DNA from: Paracyclopina nana
Taxonomy: Eukaryota > Arthropoda > Copepoda > Cyclopoida > Cyclopettidae
Direction of reading: 5' to 3'
Length of the DNA: 64,000 bases
Assembly: GCA_019096065.1 (NCBI GenBank)
Contig: JAGUCH010000004.1
Coordinates: forward strand, 124,001-188,000
Part shown: in pieces, positions 20,386 through 31,107 of the stretch
Numbering within the stretch: the stretch's first letter is position 1
How the letters are laid out: each line of letters begins with the position of its first letter
The notes under the pieces: model-generated
What the model was told of the DNA's origin: nothing
Database searches by the model: none
What the model saw: only the letters and a program-made list of their open reading frames with translations
Position numbers and translations under genes: made by a program

Positions 20386-21992
20386 ATAAATGGTGAAGTT
20401 ATTAGAGGTTTGTGGTTTATTATGTAGGTTTGTGCTGGTTTGTGCTGGTTTGTGGTATTTAGTCACTCCCATTATAAGCAGATGAATTATGAATATTAAA
20501 AACTGATTGTAGATATTTAAGACGAATAGTCATCAACTTTAGTTGCAAAGTACGACAAAATTGTTGTGCAATTGTTGTGTAAACGATGAATGCTGGAATT
20601 TAACTGAGGTTTTATTCACTGAGAAACAGTATCGTTGATTGACTGAGAATGATGTTGAGGTCGGAAGGGAAAAATACAAAGAGCGGGAATATTCAAATAC
20701 AGTAGCGAGATATTTCAGACATCGACAACTGAGGTCTCATTGTAATATCAATATTAATAGCAGTGGAAGTTCATGGAGAAGTACTTCTGAATGTGTCAGC
20801 AATTCTGATGTTATTCTCGAAGAAGATGAAAACACCGATGCTTAAAATGGCTTATTTTGCAAGAATATTGTTTTCCAGAAAATATGACTTTAATAAAATT
20901 GATATTTTGGCCAAAAATTAATTAGGCTTAGAATGGCTTGCTCAAGCCTATTTCTGTTTTCAGTTAAAGACAACTTTACCTAGGGAGAAATCCTGGATGT
21001 TGAGAAATCCGGATTCTGTGTGGGCTGATTCATGTTTTTTCTGAAGATCCACATTTGGCACCAGTTCCAGGATCGGCTCCAATAATTGAAGAAAGGCTCC
21101 AGATTCATATACTTTCAAGTACAATGGTTTAGTTCCAGGTCTAGGATGAGCTCAGGTTCCACATATTTGGATCCTGATCCAGGTTTGGATACCGCTAAAA
21201 CAAGTGGTGATTGGCTCCAGATTAAGGTGGGCTCGGGATCTAGGTTCTGATTCGGATTCCCATCAAGGTTTAGCCGGCTAAGACTGGATACCCAGCCAAC
21301 AAATGCAAGCAAAACTTTAGCATAAGAATACTGTAGAACAAAAGCAACATTGCGAACAATGCGAACATAACATTTTTGGCTATTTCGGGAAAAAGTGACA
21401 AAATAGCCACATTTTAAGGTGTTATCAATATGATAATAAATATTGTGATCCAATTTTCATGATTCCATTGTTGAGGATGAATAAATAAAAAGTCAAATTA
21501 AAATAAATTAAAGAAAAAAAGGGTCTAAAATGATAGATTTTTCGAGAATATTTAAAAATGTTCAAATTCATAGTACAATTAGTTGCAATTTTGATAAAAG
21601 AAAAGATTTCTTAATAAATAGCCGTAAAGTATATCTTTTATGGAGGCCAAAGTTGGTGCCTGGATTGTGAAACTACTCAACCAATTGAGACCACTCTAGA
21701 AAACTTGACAGCAAACTATTTAAATGTTGGTGTTGGAGAATGATGATTCTGGGAGTCCTTTGACCAAGTTGATGTCTGTTTTGTTGGGGAGCATCACAAA
21801 ATTACCTAGAAGAGGGCCAATCTGCCAAAGTCACAATGCTTTTGGAAGATTCATCATGATTTATCTAAAATGTAAATTGATGCAGGTATCATTGTTTTCA
21901 AATATTAAGCTTTCAGCCATATTTATATTCTGCATGATCACAAATTAGTACATTATATGTATATAGCATAACCAACATTTAGAGGATTGTTC
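20386..21992. other. Intergenic between the satellite and small Maf
   Basis: No gene can be supported. There is an AATAAA at about 20891, a stretch of GGTTCCA/GGCTCCAG-type short repeats at 21060-21250, and AT-rich sequence to 21990. Confidence 0.4.
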
Positions 21993-22698
21993 CTAATGCT
22001 CTTCACAAATCTTCTCAAATCTGATCTCAGGTTTGGAGGCTAGCAGGCTCTCTACAGAATTGTAACCTCTTAGGTAAAATTTAGCTATATCAGCAGCAAT
22101 AGTGGGCGGCATAGTGGGCTTGAATCTTAATCTTGACAAAGCTGTATCTGTAGCTGCTTTCTGTCCAAGAGCCTCTGGTGCCCTGATCAGCTGAGATGCT
22201 TTGTTCCTCAATGCTTCCAATTCTTCCAACTCTTTGATAATTTGATGATCAGGAGTGATTGAAACATTCAACAACTGAATTTCGACATAAGCTGCCTCGA
22301 GTTTCTGGGCGAGCTCTTCAATTTCAGCTTTGTTCCTCTTGTCAATGTTTTCCCTTTTGACTCTGCTATTGGCAGCGTATATGCGATTCTTCAAGGTTCT
22401 TCTCTCATTCTTAATTGTCCTTGCTCCTTCTTTGCTGAAGAAAGAATTTAAAAATTAAAGTGGAAACTTTAACAATGCTTAGTACAGGTCTGAACCTTAT
22501 TCCTCTCTTTTCAATCAGTTTGTTAAGTTGCTTCGTAGACAACACAATGAGGTCTCGGTCAGAGATTCCAATATCATTCAATATCATGTCCTATTTGTAA
22601 AAAAGATAGTGAAAAATATTTTATAGTTTTAAGAAGCTCTCATTTACCAAGTCATCAATGTCCCTTTCAAATTCTCCATCTTGAGATGAAGTTGTCAT
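21993..22698 (-). CDS. maf-S: Small Maf bZIP transcription factor
   Basis: Exons 22698-22648, 22590-22496 and 22434-21993 give 195 residues. The extended homology region reads I-S-D-R-D-L-I-V-L-S-T-K-Q-L-N-K-L. The basic region reads E-R-R-T-L-K-N-R-I-Y-A-A-N-S-R-V-K-R-E. The R-R-T-L-K-N-R-x-Y-A-A core is diagnostic of Maf proteins; vertebrate small Mafs have G for I and S-C for N-S. A leucine-zipper-like helix follows (A-E-I-E-E-L-A-Q-K-L-E-A-A-Y-V-E-I-Q-L-L). No transactivation domain is seen, as in small Mafs. These bind MARE sites as homodimers or with CNC bZIP partners in oxidative-stress responses. The tail of about 90 residues (to K-I-C-E-E-H) is longer than usual. An acceptor-like site 9 bases before the ATG suggests a 5' UTR exon. 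Confidence 0.85.
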
Positions 22699-23724
22699 GG
22701 AAGTGTCTGAAAGAGAGTCTATCTCAAAAGGAGGTTCTGGTAATTTGTTCAAATAACAGCTTGATAATTACCCATGGCCATGCTAAGCTTAAGCAACACT
22801 TTCACAAAGAGCTGCTTTGTTTTGTATTGCTTAGCAGTCTAAAAAGGTTCAGGCTTGCGTTTTTTGCTCACCCTGGCCCTGCCAAAGCTGCCCCTTTTTG
22901 CAAGCCTGCCTTACAGCATAGCTGTGGTAAAGTGCAGGCAGACTAATTCAGTTTTGCACTAGCCAATCGTCAGCCTTGCAAAAACTGTTTCGAAAATATT
23001 AAGGCTTTGATCTTGTCCCTCCTTGCTTCACTGGAAATGGTGAAAAGGCTATGTTTCTATTTGAAAAAGCTGTTTCTTAATCAGGTTTCACTGGGCTTGA
23101 ATTTTGTTATGATTGTGAAATTTGAGTTCACTTGATGAAGCCAGGGGTAAAACTGGATTGCCCAAGCAAAAAAGGGGAGAAATCAAGATAATTGAACTGC
23201 GCAATCTGCCACAAAGGGAAAAAAATGGAAAAACTTCACTACTCACTTTTTGCCATTTCGAAAGCTGGTAGTTCCATTGTATGATTGATCTGGCTAACCT
23301 AGGCCATTGTCCAGACTTCATTTACTTTTTGAGGCAACAAAGGCTTTAATATAATGTTAGGGCTGCGAATCTCAACATTCCTCCATGTAATCACCCAACC
23401 TCAATTTATTGTCAAGTGCTTGAGAGTGATGTCAACTAATAGTTGCTGAAAATAAACGTTGCGGCAATGCATGCGATCCAGCAGGTTTTTTTTTCATTCC
23501 TACTCGTTTTTTGGCCTGTGCACATTTGGGCCAATGGGAGGGCGAGAAACTGCACAAGCAAAGTCGGAGTGGAGCGAAAGCTATTGCGCACACGCACGCA
23601 ATTTTGAAAACCTAGACACGTGCACTGGTCGCCGCGCGCGGCCCCACTTGGCCGCGACCGGCGGCGACCTCCAGCCCAATCCACCGCCGGCTGGGTTTTG
23701 CAAGCTTTTTTGCAAGCTGCCGTG
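22699..23724. other. Intergenic, becoming CpG-rich to the right
   Basis: 22.7-23.45 kb is AT-rich with no gene seen. 23.54-23.72 kb is abruptly GC/CpG-rich and includes a phrase (CACCGCCGGCTGGGTTTTGC..., about 23681-23724) repeated directly at 24192-24235 on the far side of the Transib-like copy. Confidence 0.5.
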
Positions 23725-24191
23725 CACAGTGGGTTTATTTGCCAATTTCACGCGCACGGAAAAAGTCGCGAAATCAACGTAGCACCTTTTTCTCATTAGT
23801 GGTAAGCTAAAAGTATGCCATCCTGGCACCCGGGAGAGCAAGTAAGAGCAGCCAATTCTGGTGGATTATAAATTTATGCTGTAAGCTTGATTTCCCTGAC
23901 TTGGTCACTCAATTGGAGTCGTTTGGAATCAAAAGTTATGACACAGATTCAATTTTTGCTCAAATTGTGCAAAGTTGCTGTTCTACTGAATTCGCCAAAA
24001 TCAACTTTTGCCCAAAAATTATGTTTTCTTCACCAAAATTGAACCTTTATCTGTCAATAAACATTAATTTGTGCTCTTTAGGTAGCCTAGAAGTCCTACA
24101 AATTAGAAGCTGAAAATGGGTGCTAAAATCGGAAATCTGCGATTTAACGTAATTTCTCGTGCGCGTAAAATCGGCTTTTTGACCCACTGTG
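23725..24191. mobile_element. Transib-like miniature element, second copy, 467 bp
   Basis: Same family as 17862-18326: starts CACAGTGGGTTTATTTGCC, ends TTTTTGACCCACTGTG. The flanking 5 bases differ (CCGTG left, CACCG right). Instead the element is bracketed by a direct repeat of about 44 bp, so its boundary was rearranged or the site was duplicated. Confidence 0.8.
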
Positions 24192-24820
24192 CACCGCCGG
24201 CTGGGTTTTGCAAGCTTTTTTGCAAGCTGCCGTGGCAAAGGGGGGCGCGGGCGCTCGAGTGCGCACGCGCGCTTGCACATGGCAACAATCAGCCAAGTCA
24301 CTAGTCAGGCTGGCCCGGGAATGCACTTTAAACACCCTGGGGAGGCAGGACCGGCGAAGCCCTCTCCCTGCCATCCATCTCCCGCCCCCTCGGTGGCGTT
24401 ATTGGCGCCTGATAGGCGAGGGCTTTTGGGGCCCCAGCCCCCGGCGTGAACGTCTGGCCTCTTTTCGCTACGTCAGCATCGTGCATGGAATTGGCGACGG
24501 CGCGCGCGCGGTCACGGCGGTTCCTTTGTTTTTTGGCGTTTGCGCTAGCAAGACATACGACTACAGTCCCGCTGTTAAAGTCGCAAGGTGGCAACCCTCA
24601 TCATCATCCTCTCCGTGGGGTAAGTGGCGAAATGACGTACACCGAGGCCGATCCCACCCTCATTCGTATCGTGAGCCGAGGCCTCCTCTGCGCGCTCGGC
24701 GAGCGGCTCATGCAACTGAGGCGATGGAAAGCCTCCGCCAACTTTCGCGAGTTTCATTTTTGCCCTTTTCCAAAAAACGCACGCGCCAATTTTGCATTTT
24801 GGTACCGAAAAGCAAAGTGC
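24192..24820. other. CpG-rich unique stretch between two transposons
   Basis: Much richer in GC and CpG than its surroundings. It has open frames on both strands, but none with recognisable domains, biased codons or a splice pattern. It could be a promoter or first-exon CpG island, or foreign or repetitive DNA. Confidence 0.4.
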
Positions 24821-25308
24821 TAGTGATGGAACGAGTTTCAGCTTGGCTTGTAAGCTTGAAGCTGAAACCTAGCTTGAGCTACATAAGCAAAAAGCTTGGG
24901 ATCGCTCGAACCAAATTTTGAAAAGCTTGTAAAAGCTTGAACCCAAAAAATGCAAAGCTCGAATAAGCTTGACACCAAAAAATTTCAAAACTTGATTTTT
25001 AATCAAAACAAAAAAGGGCTGATCTTAAAATCAGCAAATACTTGAGGGTGTGAAGTACTTAAATCTAAGTTAAAGCTATTTCTTTATGTCTTTATTTGCG
25101 CTTTTTGGGTAATTTTGTCTAATCTGGTGACTTATCGCCATTTTTTATGTCAAAATACTAAAAAAGTGAAAAGGTTGAAAAAAGCTTGAAATTTGAAATT
25201 TTGAGCTTGAAAAAGCTTGATGATTTTTTTCAAAAGCTTGGGATCGCTCGAACACTTTTCTAAAAGCTTGAAGCTTGATCAAGCTGAAAACGGCTCGTTC
25301 CATCACTA
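24821..25308. mobile_element. hAT-type miniature element, 488 bp, with 8-bp target duplication
   Basis: Terminal inverted repeats TAGTGATGGAACGAG ... CTCGTTCCATCACTA, flanked by CAAAGTGC on both sides (24813-24820 and 25309-25316). The 8-bp duplication is the hAT signature. The interior is packed with AAGCTTG / CAAGCTT words on both strands. No transposase. Confidence 0.9.
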
Positions 25309-25606
25309 CAAAGTGCATCGTTACGCGAGGCCTTTTCGCTCGGCGACAACCTACAAAATAATCACGCGCGTTTGCCCGCATCGATTGCATCATGGCACAG
25401 AAGGGACACTCCTAACAAAAAAAGTCGCATCTATTTTATAGAAACCGTATCAAAAAAGACCATTAGAAATTTGTCTCTAATTTGCTACCAAAGCTTCAAA
25501 ATTACTTTCTTTTATGTTTATGGGTTGCTAAAATGTTCAGTTTTATTGAAAAAAAGGAAAAAATAATTTTTATTTGCGCTCGCTTGTGGGCATGTGGATG
25601 CCAGTT

Positions 25607-25892
25607 TTTATTTGAAACTTCATGTGGCGCAGTGGCTCAGTGGCGCAGATGTCAATTTTGATGAATAATCATGGTGCCGTCACTAAGGTCAAACTTTGGC
25701 CTTTGTCAAAAAATGCAATTTTGCTCTTGCAATTATTCATGTTACGCGATTTTCGCTCCCAGGTTAAAAAAATGCCCGAAAACTGCTAGTTTCAGTTCTA
25801 ATTTTGGACTAGGAGACCATTCTTGTCAAAACTAGATGGAAGAAAGACCTCTGCGCCACTGAGCCACTGCGCCACATGAAGTTTCAAATAAA
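25607..25892. mobile_element. Foldback element with perfect 43-bp inverted arms
   Basis: The left arm 25607-25649 and right arm 25850-25892 are exact reverse complements. The arm contains TGGCGCAGTGGCTCAGTGG, close to a pol III A box repeated twice. Interior about 200 bases, no coding capacity. No target duplication found. Confidence 0.8.
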
Positions 25893-26545
25893 ACTCATTC
25901 ATTTGAGTCCTATGCCGACTGATGGCACAAATTTCGCGATTTCTGTGTCGCTGGACACCTGGCCACTGCCCAAAAAATGGATAGATAAAGTTTCTTCATA
26001 TGGTTGTGAGAGGGGTCCAAAGTTTTTCTTCATAATATTTTCCCAATATTTTTCAATAAAGCTTATCATAGACCATTGCGCGTGGGTGCGGTGCTTCGAC
26101 GAAACTTTGATTCATTTTTTGGCTATTGTCATGCCCACTGTGTTTCAAGGGGCAAAATGCGAATTTTAGGGGTTAACTTTGGAGCAAAATTGAGGGAGCT
26201 TCCCCCGGATGAATTTTGTTCATTTTTTGCATAGAGTCAGTCAAAGATGAGTACGGGTGCCGTCACTAAGGCCGAAAATGAGGTGGGTTTTAGGATCTAA
26301 AATCAAAGTGGGTTTTACGATCTTACAAATTGGGTTTTAAAGCCTACAGATTTGGCATCAGAGTACTAAGATCTAAGTGGAAAAATCGGATAATCTCTTT
26401 CAGCCATTGCTTGGCCCTCCTTTTGAATTCCACTTTGATTCCCATCAGAATGGCAGCGACAACGCGCAGTGCGTGCGCAGAACTCCGCCAGTTCCTTATT
26501 GTCTGGCTAGAATGCATAATTCAGCCTGGTAAAAGGACTCGCGGA
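25893..26545. other. Repeat-rich intergenic stretch
   Basis: Words such as CTTCATATGGTTGTGAGA and CCAAAAAATGGATAGAT recur in the same orientation at about 27440-27510, and GGGGCAAAATGCGAATTTTA recurs inverted at about 27340-27365. These are fragments of a dispersed repeat; no gene seen. Confidence 0.6.
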
Positions 26546-27871
26546 GGGTACATTCTGAATACCGCACGCAAACGCAACGCAACGCACTCTACCAAATATT
26601 GCACACTACTTTTTATATTATATCAATGAACTTATGAGACTGGTTGGAGGAAAACACAAGTTATTTTTTAATGACTAGACACACAAGTAAGCATGGATAC
26701 ATATAATAATGTGTGAATCCTGGTAGCCGTTGTTTGCTGTTTTTTTAAAGTGTGTGCCCCACCGGATCTGTGCATAGATAGGATAGTTGTGATACATCTT
26801 TGAAATATTTCTGTGCATTGAATAGAAAATTTGATATTTGAACTTGACAATTGACAAAATTACAAATATGGGGTATAAGGAGCAACTTTAATTATTGTCA
26901 TACTTAGGTGTTCTCAATTTTAGGGGCAGTTATTCGAAAAAAAAAAAACTAATACACTTACAGTTAAAGTAGCCCCAAAAATGATCCAACACTATCATGA
27001 CAAAAATAAAAGTTGTTTAGTATTCCACATATGTAATTCTTGGAAGTAGCACCAATTTTTCAAAAATTAATAAACTTCCTATTAAGGAAGTACTCCCAGA
27101 TGCTGCCAAAACAAAAAATGACCATAATAAATATGTTTAGGTCAGGAATCTCAAGTCTGATAAACAAAGTTATATTGGCTAAAATTAGCCAAACTTTGAC
27201 AGACAATGTCTGGCTCCAAACAAAAAGGGACCATTTTTTATTTTTTTTATTTGAAAGTACTCATCTTTGAATGACTCTGTGCAAAAAATGAACAAAATTC
27301 ATCTGGGGGAAGTTTCCTCAATTTTGCTCCGAAGTTAACCCATAAAATTTGCATTTTGCCCCTTGGAGTACAGTGGGCATACAAGATGACAACTTTAATC
27401 CCATTTCCAAAGACACCCTTAGGGGGCCTAACAATGGCCAAAAAATGGATAGATGCTTGGAAATGATGGAAAGTTGCTTCATATGGTTGTGAGATGGGTC
27501 CAAAGTTTTACTTCATAATAATTTTCCAAAACTTTGAGGACCAATATCTACCCTCCCAGGGGTCCAAGGGCAAAACCCTTTGTCATGTTGACTATCTAGG
27601 GGTAGACCCTCAAGATTGTCCATTCGATTTTCAAAAAGCTCGGGGTGCCGCTAGAGTGGTTATTGAAAATTCTGCGAAGGTTTTCCTTAATTAGCAGTGT
27701 AAAGCACTAAGTGAAAACAATTTATTTGAATTATGAGTGTATTAGAATAATTGCCTGCCTAATTTTTTTAAAAGCATTTCTATTTACTTCTGCTGTGTGC
27801 GTTATTTAGAAGTGAACTGTATTTAGTAGTGCGCGTTGCGTTGCGTTTGTGTGCGGTATTTAGTATATACG
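26546..27871. mobile_element. Foldback/Mutator-like element copy 3, 1326 bp, diverged
   Basis: The right end GCGGTATTTAGTATATACG and left end GGGTACATTCTGAATACCGC are imperfect inverted repeats, followed inward by ACGCAAACGCAACGCAACGC-type words on both sides. Flanks are ACTCGCGGA (26537-26545) and ACTCGGGGA (27872-27880), a 9-bp duplication with one mismatch. The right terminus matches the family at 46907 and 51718. No intact transposase. Confidence 0.7.
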
Positions 27872-28656
27872 ACTCGGGGAGCATACAGAAACGCGCCTTT
27901 GTCGGCTGGATCGCATCCAAGGATCAGAAAGGGCCAAAAAAGCTGGCTTTTGCCCATTTTCCCTCATATAACATCGCCTCAACGCCCGCCGTGACGAGAT
28001 CGGCAGACAGATAGCCGAAGAAATTGTTAAGAAAGAAGTGCGTCGCGTCTGAAAAACATGGCAATATATGCGACCGATGAACTAAGCTGCTGAGTTCGTC
28101 AATCGACTTCCATGAGCTTTGCATGTCGGCCAAATTGCCATGAATTGCGTCTCGGTGAACCTTTGAAATGTATCTGCATAAGACTTCAATTCTTTCGCAT
28201 TCGCAGCACAAAAAGGAGAGTTAGGCATGTGTTGGCTGCCCGCAAGCACACACAATGCATTTACTTTGTGCCAAACCCGTCGTTTCTCAAATTATTCGAC
28301 GTGTCTGTGCTACAAATTAACAAATGGCATGTTCTTTGTTATCTTCCTAGCCTTGCCCGAATCGCAGTGCGGATGAGAATTGAATCAATTCTGCTCTGCT
28401 TTTCGCGAATAGATTATCGCACTACTGAAGCAATTTATCCCTTGGCTTTCTCTCAAGCCTGACGCATGGCCAAGTTGCGGCGCTGCGCTTGCTGACTTTG
28501 AAACTTGCCTAGAGCCTGTGCACTTCTTTGGTCTTGTTGCGCACAAACTCCTCCACCACCGCATACATCTTCTTCATGAAAATTGCACATCTGTCCACAT
28601 GCACACGATGCATTCTTATCATTTATCATCCCGTATTTTTTTTAGATCAATGCAAG
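27872..28656. other. Upstream region of the bZIP-like gene
   Basis: CpG-containing, with a 95-codon minus-strand open frame (28211-27924) that I could not match to anything. An acceptor-like TTTTTTTAG 12 bases before the ATG at 28657 suggests a spliced 5' UTR. Confidence 0.4.
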
Positions 28657-29899
28657 ATGGCGGGAGCAATTCCAAAAAAGATTTCTGTGCTCAACCCCGA
28701 TGTGGGGTACAAGTCTCCACCCACCCCCGATCTATATGCCTATAACCACAAAAAGTACAACAAGCACCGCAAGGGGTTGGCCATGGTGAGCTGCTCTCAG
28801 GACAATTCCACTTCAAATGATTCGAATGCAAAGCCCACTCTCTGGTCATTGAGTCCACCACCCATGAGAAGGTATGAGCATCAGCCAGTTCAAGATCAGG
28901 ACCATGGCACCAACACCTTCCAACAACCAGCCCAGATATGGTTTCAAATCAACTTGGAGCAGGACATAGACAGGCTGCGCATCAACCACAAGATTCCCTC
29001 TGAAATGAAGCTGGAACCGGACTTGAGGTCTGCATCGATCCCCCTGGCTTGGACACCAGCATGGCAGCTGCAGAGTCATTTCCAACCTCCATCCAGTGCA
29101 GCCAGCTTCATGTTCCCAAGGCCCCAAATGTACCCCTTTATTCACCCCATAATACTCCATTCGTTTGTTCCCCCTCATGCCACTGTCCACCCCCTCAAAA
29201 GAGCCCAGCCTCCCCCATTAAGCCATGCTTTTCATATCCCGGCTGAAACCACTCTCACGCCTGTGGAGGAGCCTCAAATTCCAAAGCCAGCACCTCAAGA
29301 AGAGCATCAAGCAAGCTACTTGCACAGCCCAGCAACATCTGATGACAACTCCTCCCAATCCATCTCATATGGTGTAGACGATGCCAGCTCAGGAGCGGGC
29401 AGCTCAGTCAGGGGCGTGGACAGTGGCAGGAAAAGCCCAAAGAGCAGGGAAATTATTCCCGACTGGGTCAAAGTGAGCGCTGCTCTGGCTTGATGGTGCA
29501 TTTTAAATTAATTCATTCCATCATCACGTTGCAGGTGAAAAGTGTGGAAGAGTTTAAAAGGCTCTGCAAATTAAATTGCAGCACAGAGGAGCAGGCCAAG
29601 CACATGAAGATACTTAGGAGAAAAGTTCAGAACAGAGTGAGTGAATAAAGAATTCCTCATGTTTCTTATCACCTTGCTCAACTTGTTAGGATTCCGCTGA
29701 GAGTCATAGGCAGAAGCAGATGAAGGACTCGGATGACTTGAAAACCACAAAGGCTATCCTCAGTGAGAAGTTCAAACATGCTCAAGACTTCCTCAATAAT
29801 TACAGGCAATATTGTGAGGATCAGAGTAGGGCCATTGAGATGATCAAGGCTGAAATAGCCTTCTACAAAGACGCTCTCATCCTTGCTGGAAAAATTTGA
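28657..29899 (+). CDS. Protein with divergent bZIP-like C-terminus
   Basis: Exons 28657-29472, 29535-29636 and 29690-29899 give 375 residues. The start ATG has a good context (CAAGATGG). The N-terminus has K-I-S-V-L-N-P-D-V-G-Y-K-S and H-K-K-Y-N-K-H-R-K-G-L, which is copied at 30.7 kb. The centre is Pro/Ser-rich (P-P-H-A-T-V-H-P, T-P-V-E-E-P-Q-I-P-K-P-A-P), as in transactivation regions. The C-terminus reads R-R-K-V-Q-N-R-D-S-A-E-S-H-R-Q-K-Q, then a helix with hydrophobic heptads to A-G-K-I. The N-x3-A-x3-R spacing resembles a bZIP basic region, and an intron falls inside it (Q-N-R | D-S-A), as in several bZIP genes. I cannot name a family; a non-bZIP coiled coil remains possible. Confidence 0.7.
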
Positions 29900-29958
29900 A
29901 AAGAAAACATTCTACATTAGAGTCCCACTAAGAATGCCTGAGAACTTGTCGTCTTTCA
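29900..29958. other. 3' end of the bZIP-like gene
   Basis: Short untranslated stretch before the inverted-repeat element; no canonical AATAAA noticed. Confidence 0.3.
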
Positions 29959-30713
29959 ATTACGATCGCCGTCATTTAGCGCTAAAAGTTACAAAAAATG
30001 CAAAATAGAGGGCGTATCAACCCTAGTGCAAACTCACGGCAACATTTTCGCGCAAAAATTAAGAGGGCGGAGCTTAATATAGGATCCAGATGTGGCAATT
30101 TGAATTAGGTGTCAAACTGGCATTTTTGTCAATTAATCAACAGAATCGTACTGCAGCACTGATCAAATTGAGAGCTTCCTTACAAAAGTTTGGGCAATTT
30201 TAAGAGCAAGTTCGAGCTCAAAAGTTGTTTTTTAGTTCCAAATGGCATTTTTTCAGTGTTTTCTGACCCAGAGGCTTGAATTTTGGGTGTTTTGTTTCAT
30301 TGACTTTTCAAATAGAGCTATGACTCCAACAGAATCTACCCAAATGCCTATTAAGTGGGCTCCATAAATCCCAGATCGAGGTCATTTTCGATCCGTCTAT
30401 TCTACTCAGTGCAAGCTGCTGGGAAGAAACTGCCCCTTAAAATGAGCGCGATGCTCAAGATCATCACTGATATGAAGCTTGTATCCGCCAATTGGCCTCA
30501 ACTATGACCAATTTTTAAGAAAATCATACCAAAATAATCACTGTAAATCAAGGATCTTTTTTATCAAGCTGAATATCTTTGAATTAAGAGAATTCTCAAA
30601 ATTATTTTCAAGCTTTTTTGTTTATGTTTGATGACGTCACATCTGCAAATGCTTTTACCGCCATCTGTTGCAGGCCTTTTAACTAAAATGTTGAGTTTGA
30701 CGGCGATCGTAAT
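29959..30713. mobile_element. Inverted-repeat element with perfect 16-bp termini, 755 bp
   Basis: Left ATTACGATCGCCGTCA (29959-29974), right TGACGGCGATCGTAAT (30698-30713), exact reverse complements. The interior is AT-rich with no coding frame. Target duplication not resolved. It lies exactly between the bZIP-like gene and the fragment of its paralogue. Confidence 0.75.
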
Positions 30714-30724
30714 ACCCAACAGCC

Positions 30725-30943
30725 ATGTTCAATGCATCCATGTCTAGCCATAAACATTACTGCAAGATTTCTGTGCTCAACCCCGACAAGGCATACAAGC
30801 CTCTGCCAACCTCAGATCTTGATGCCTACGTCCACAAAAAGTACAGTAAGCATCGCAAAGGGTTGGCTGCCGTGAGCTGCTCTCAGGACGATTCCGCAGC
30901 AAATAGAAGCAATGAACTTGTCCATTTATTATACAAATGTTAA
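30725..30943 (+). pseudogene. 5' fragment of a bZIP-like gene paralogue
   Basis: The open frame repeats the N-terminal block of the gene at 28657: K-I-S-V-L-N-P-D-K-A-Y-K, D-L-D-A-Y-V-H-K-K-Y-S-K-H-R-K-G-L and A-V-S-C-S-Q-D-D-S. It then loses similarity and stops at L-L-Y-K-C. No downstream exons were found. Either a truncated duplicate or a short gene with only the N-terminal module. Confidence 0.75.
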
Positions 30944-31107
30944 ATAAGCCAATATCAAGTATCAGTCATCGATTGATCAAAGTTGCACTTAAAAGTTTGC
31001 GGAAATACAATACCTGCCAAAACTTTAAAATACAAAATGGCTGATGATGCCTTTCCCATTAGCTGCAGTTTTTGCAAAGTTTCCTTTTGCTGAGCAGAAA
31101 GTAGGGA

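Noticed and set aside
20639-20845. 68-codon plus-strand frame with acidic tail and downstream AATAAA
   Set aside because: Starts with a non-ATG codon, has no homology I recognise and no splice partners.
24208-24921. 237-codon plus-strand frame
   Set aside because: A by-product of a CpG-rich region that runs into the hAT element; low-complexity Arg/Ser/Pro content and open frames on both strands.
27924-28211. 95-codon minus-strand frame with plausible composition
   Set aside because: No ATG start, upstream stop, no recognised domain; kept only as a remark on the intergenic region.
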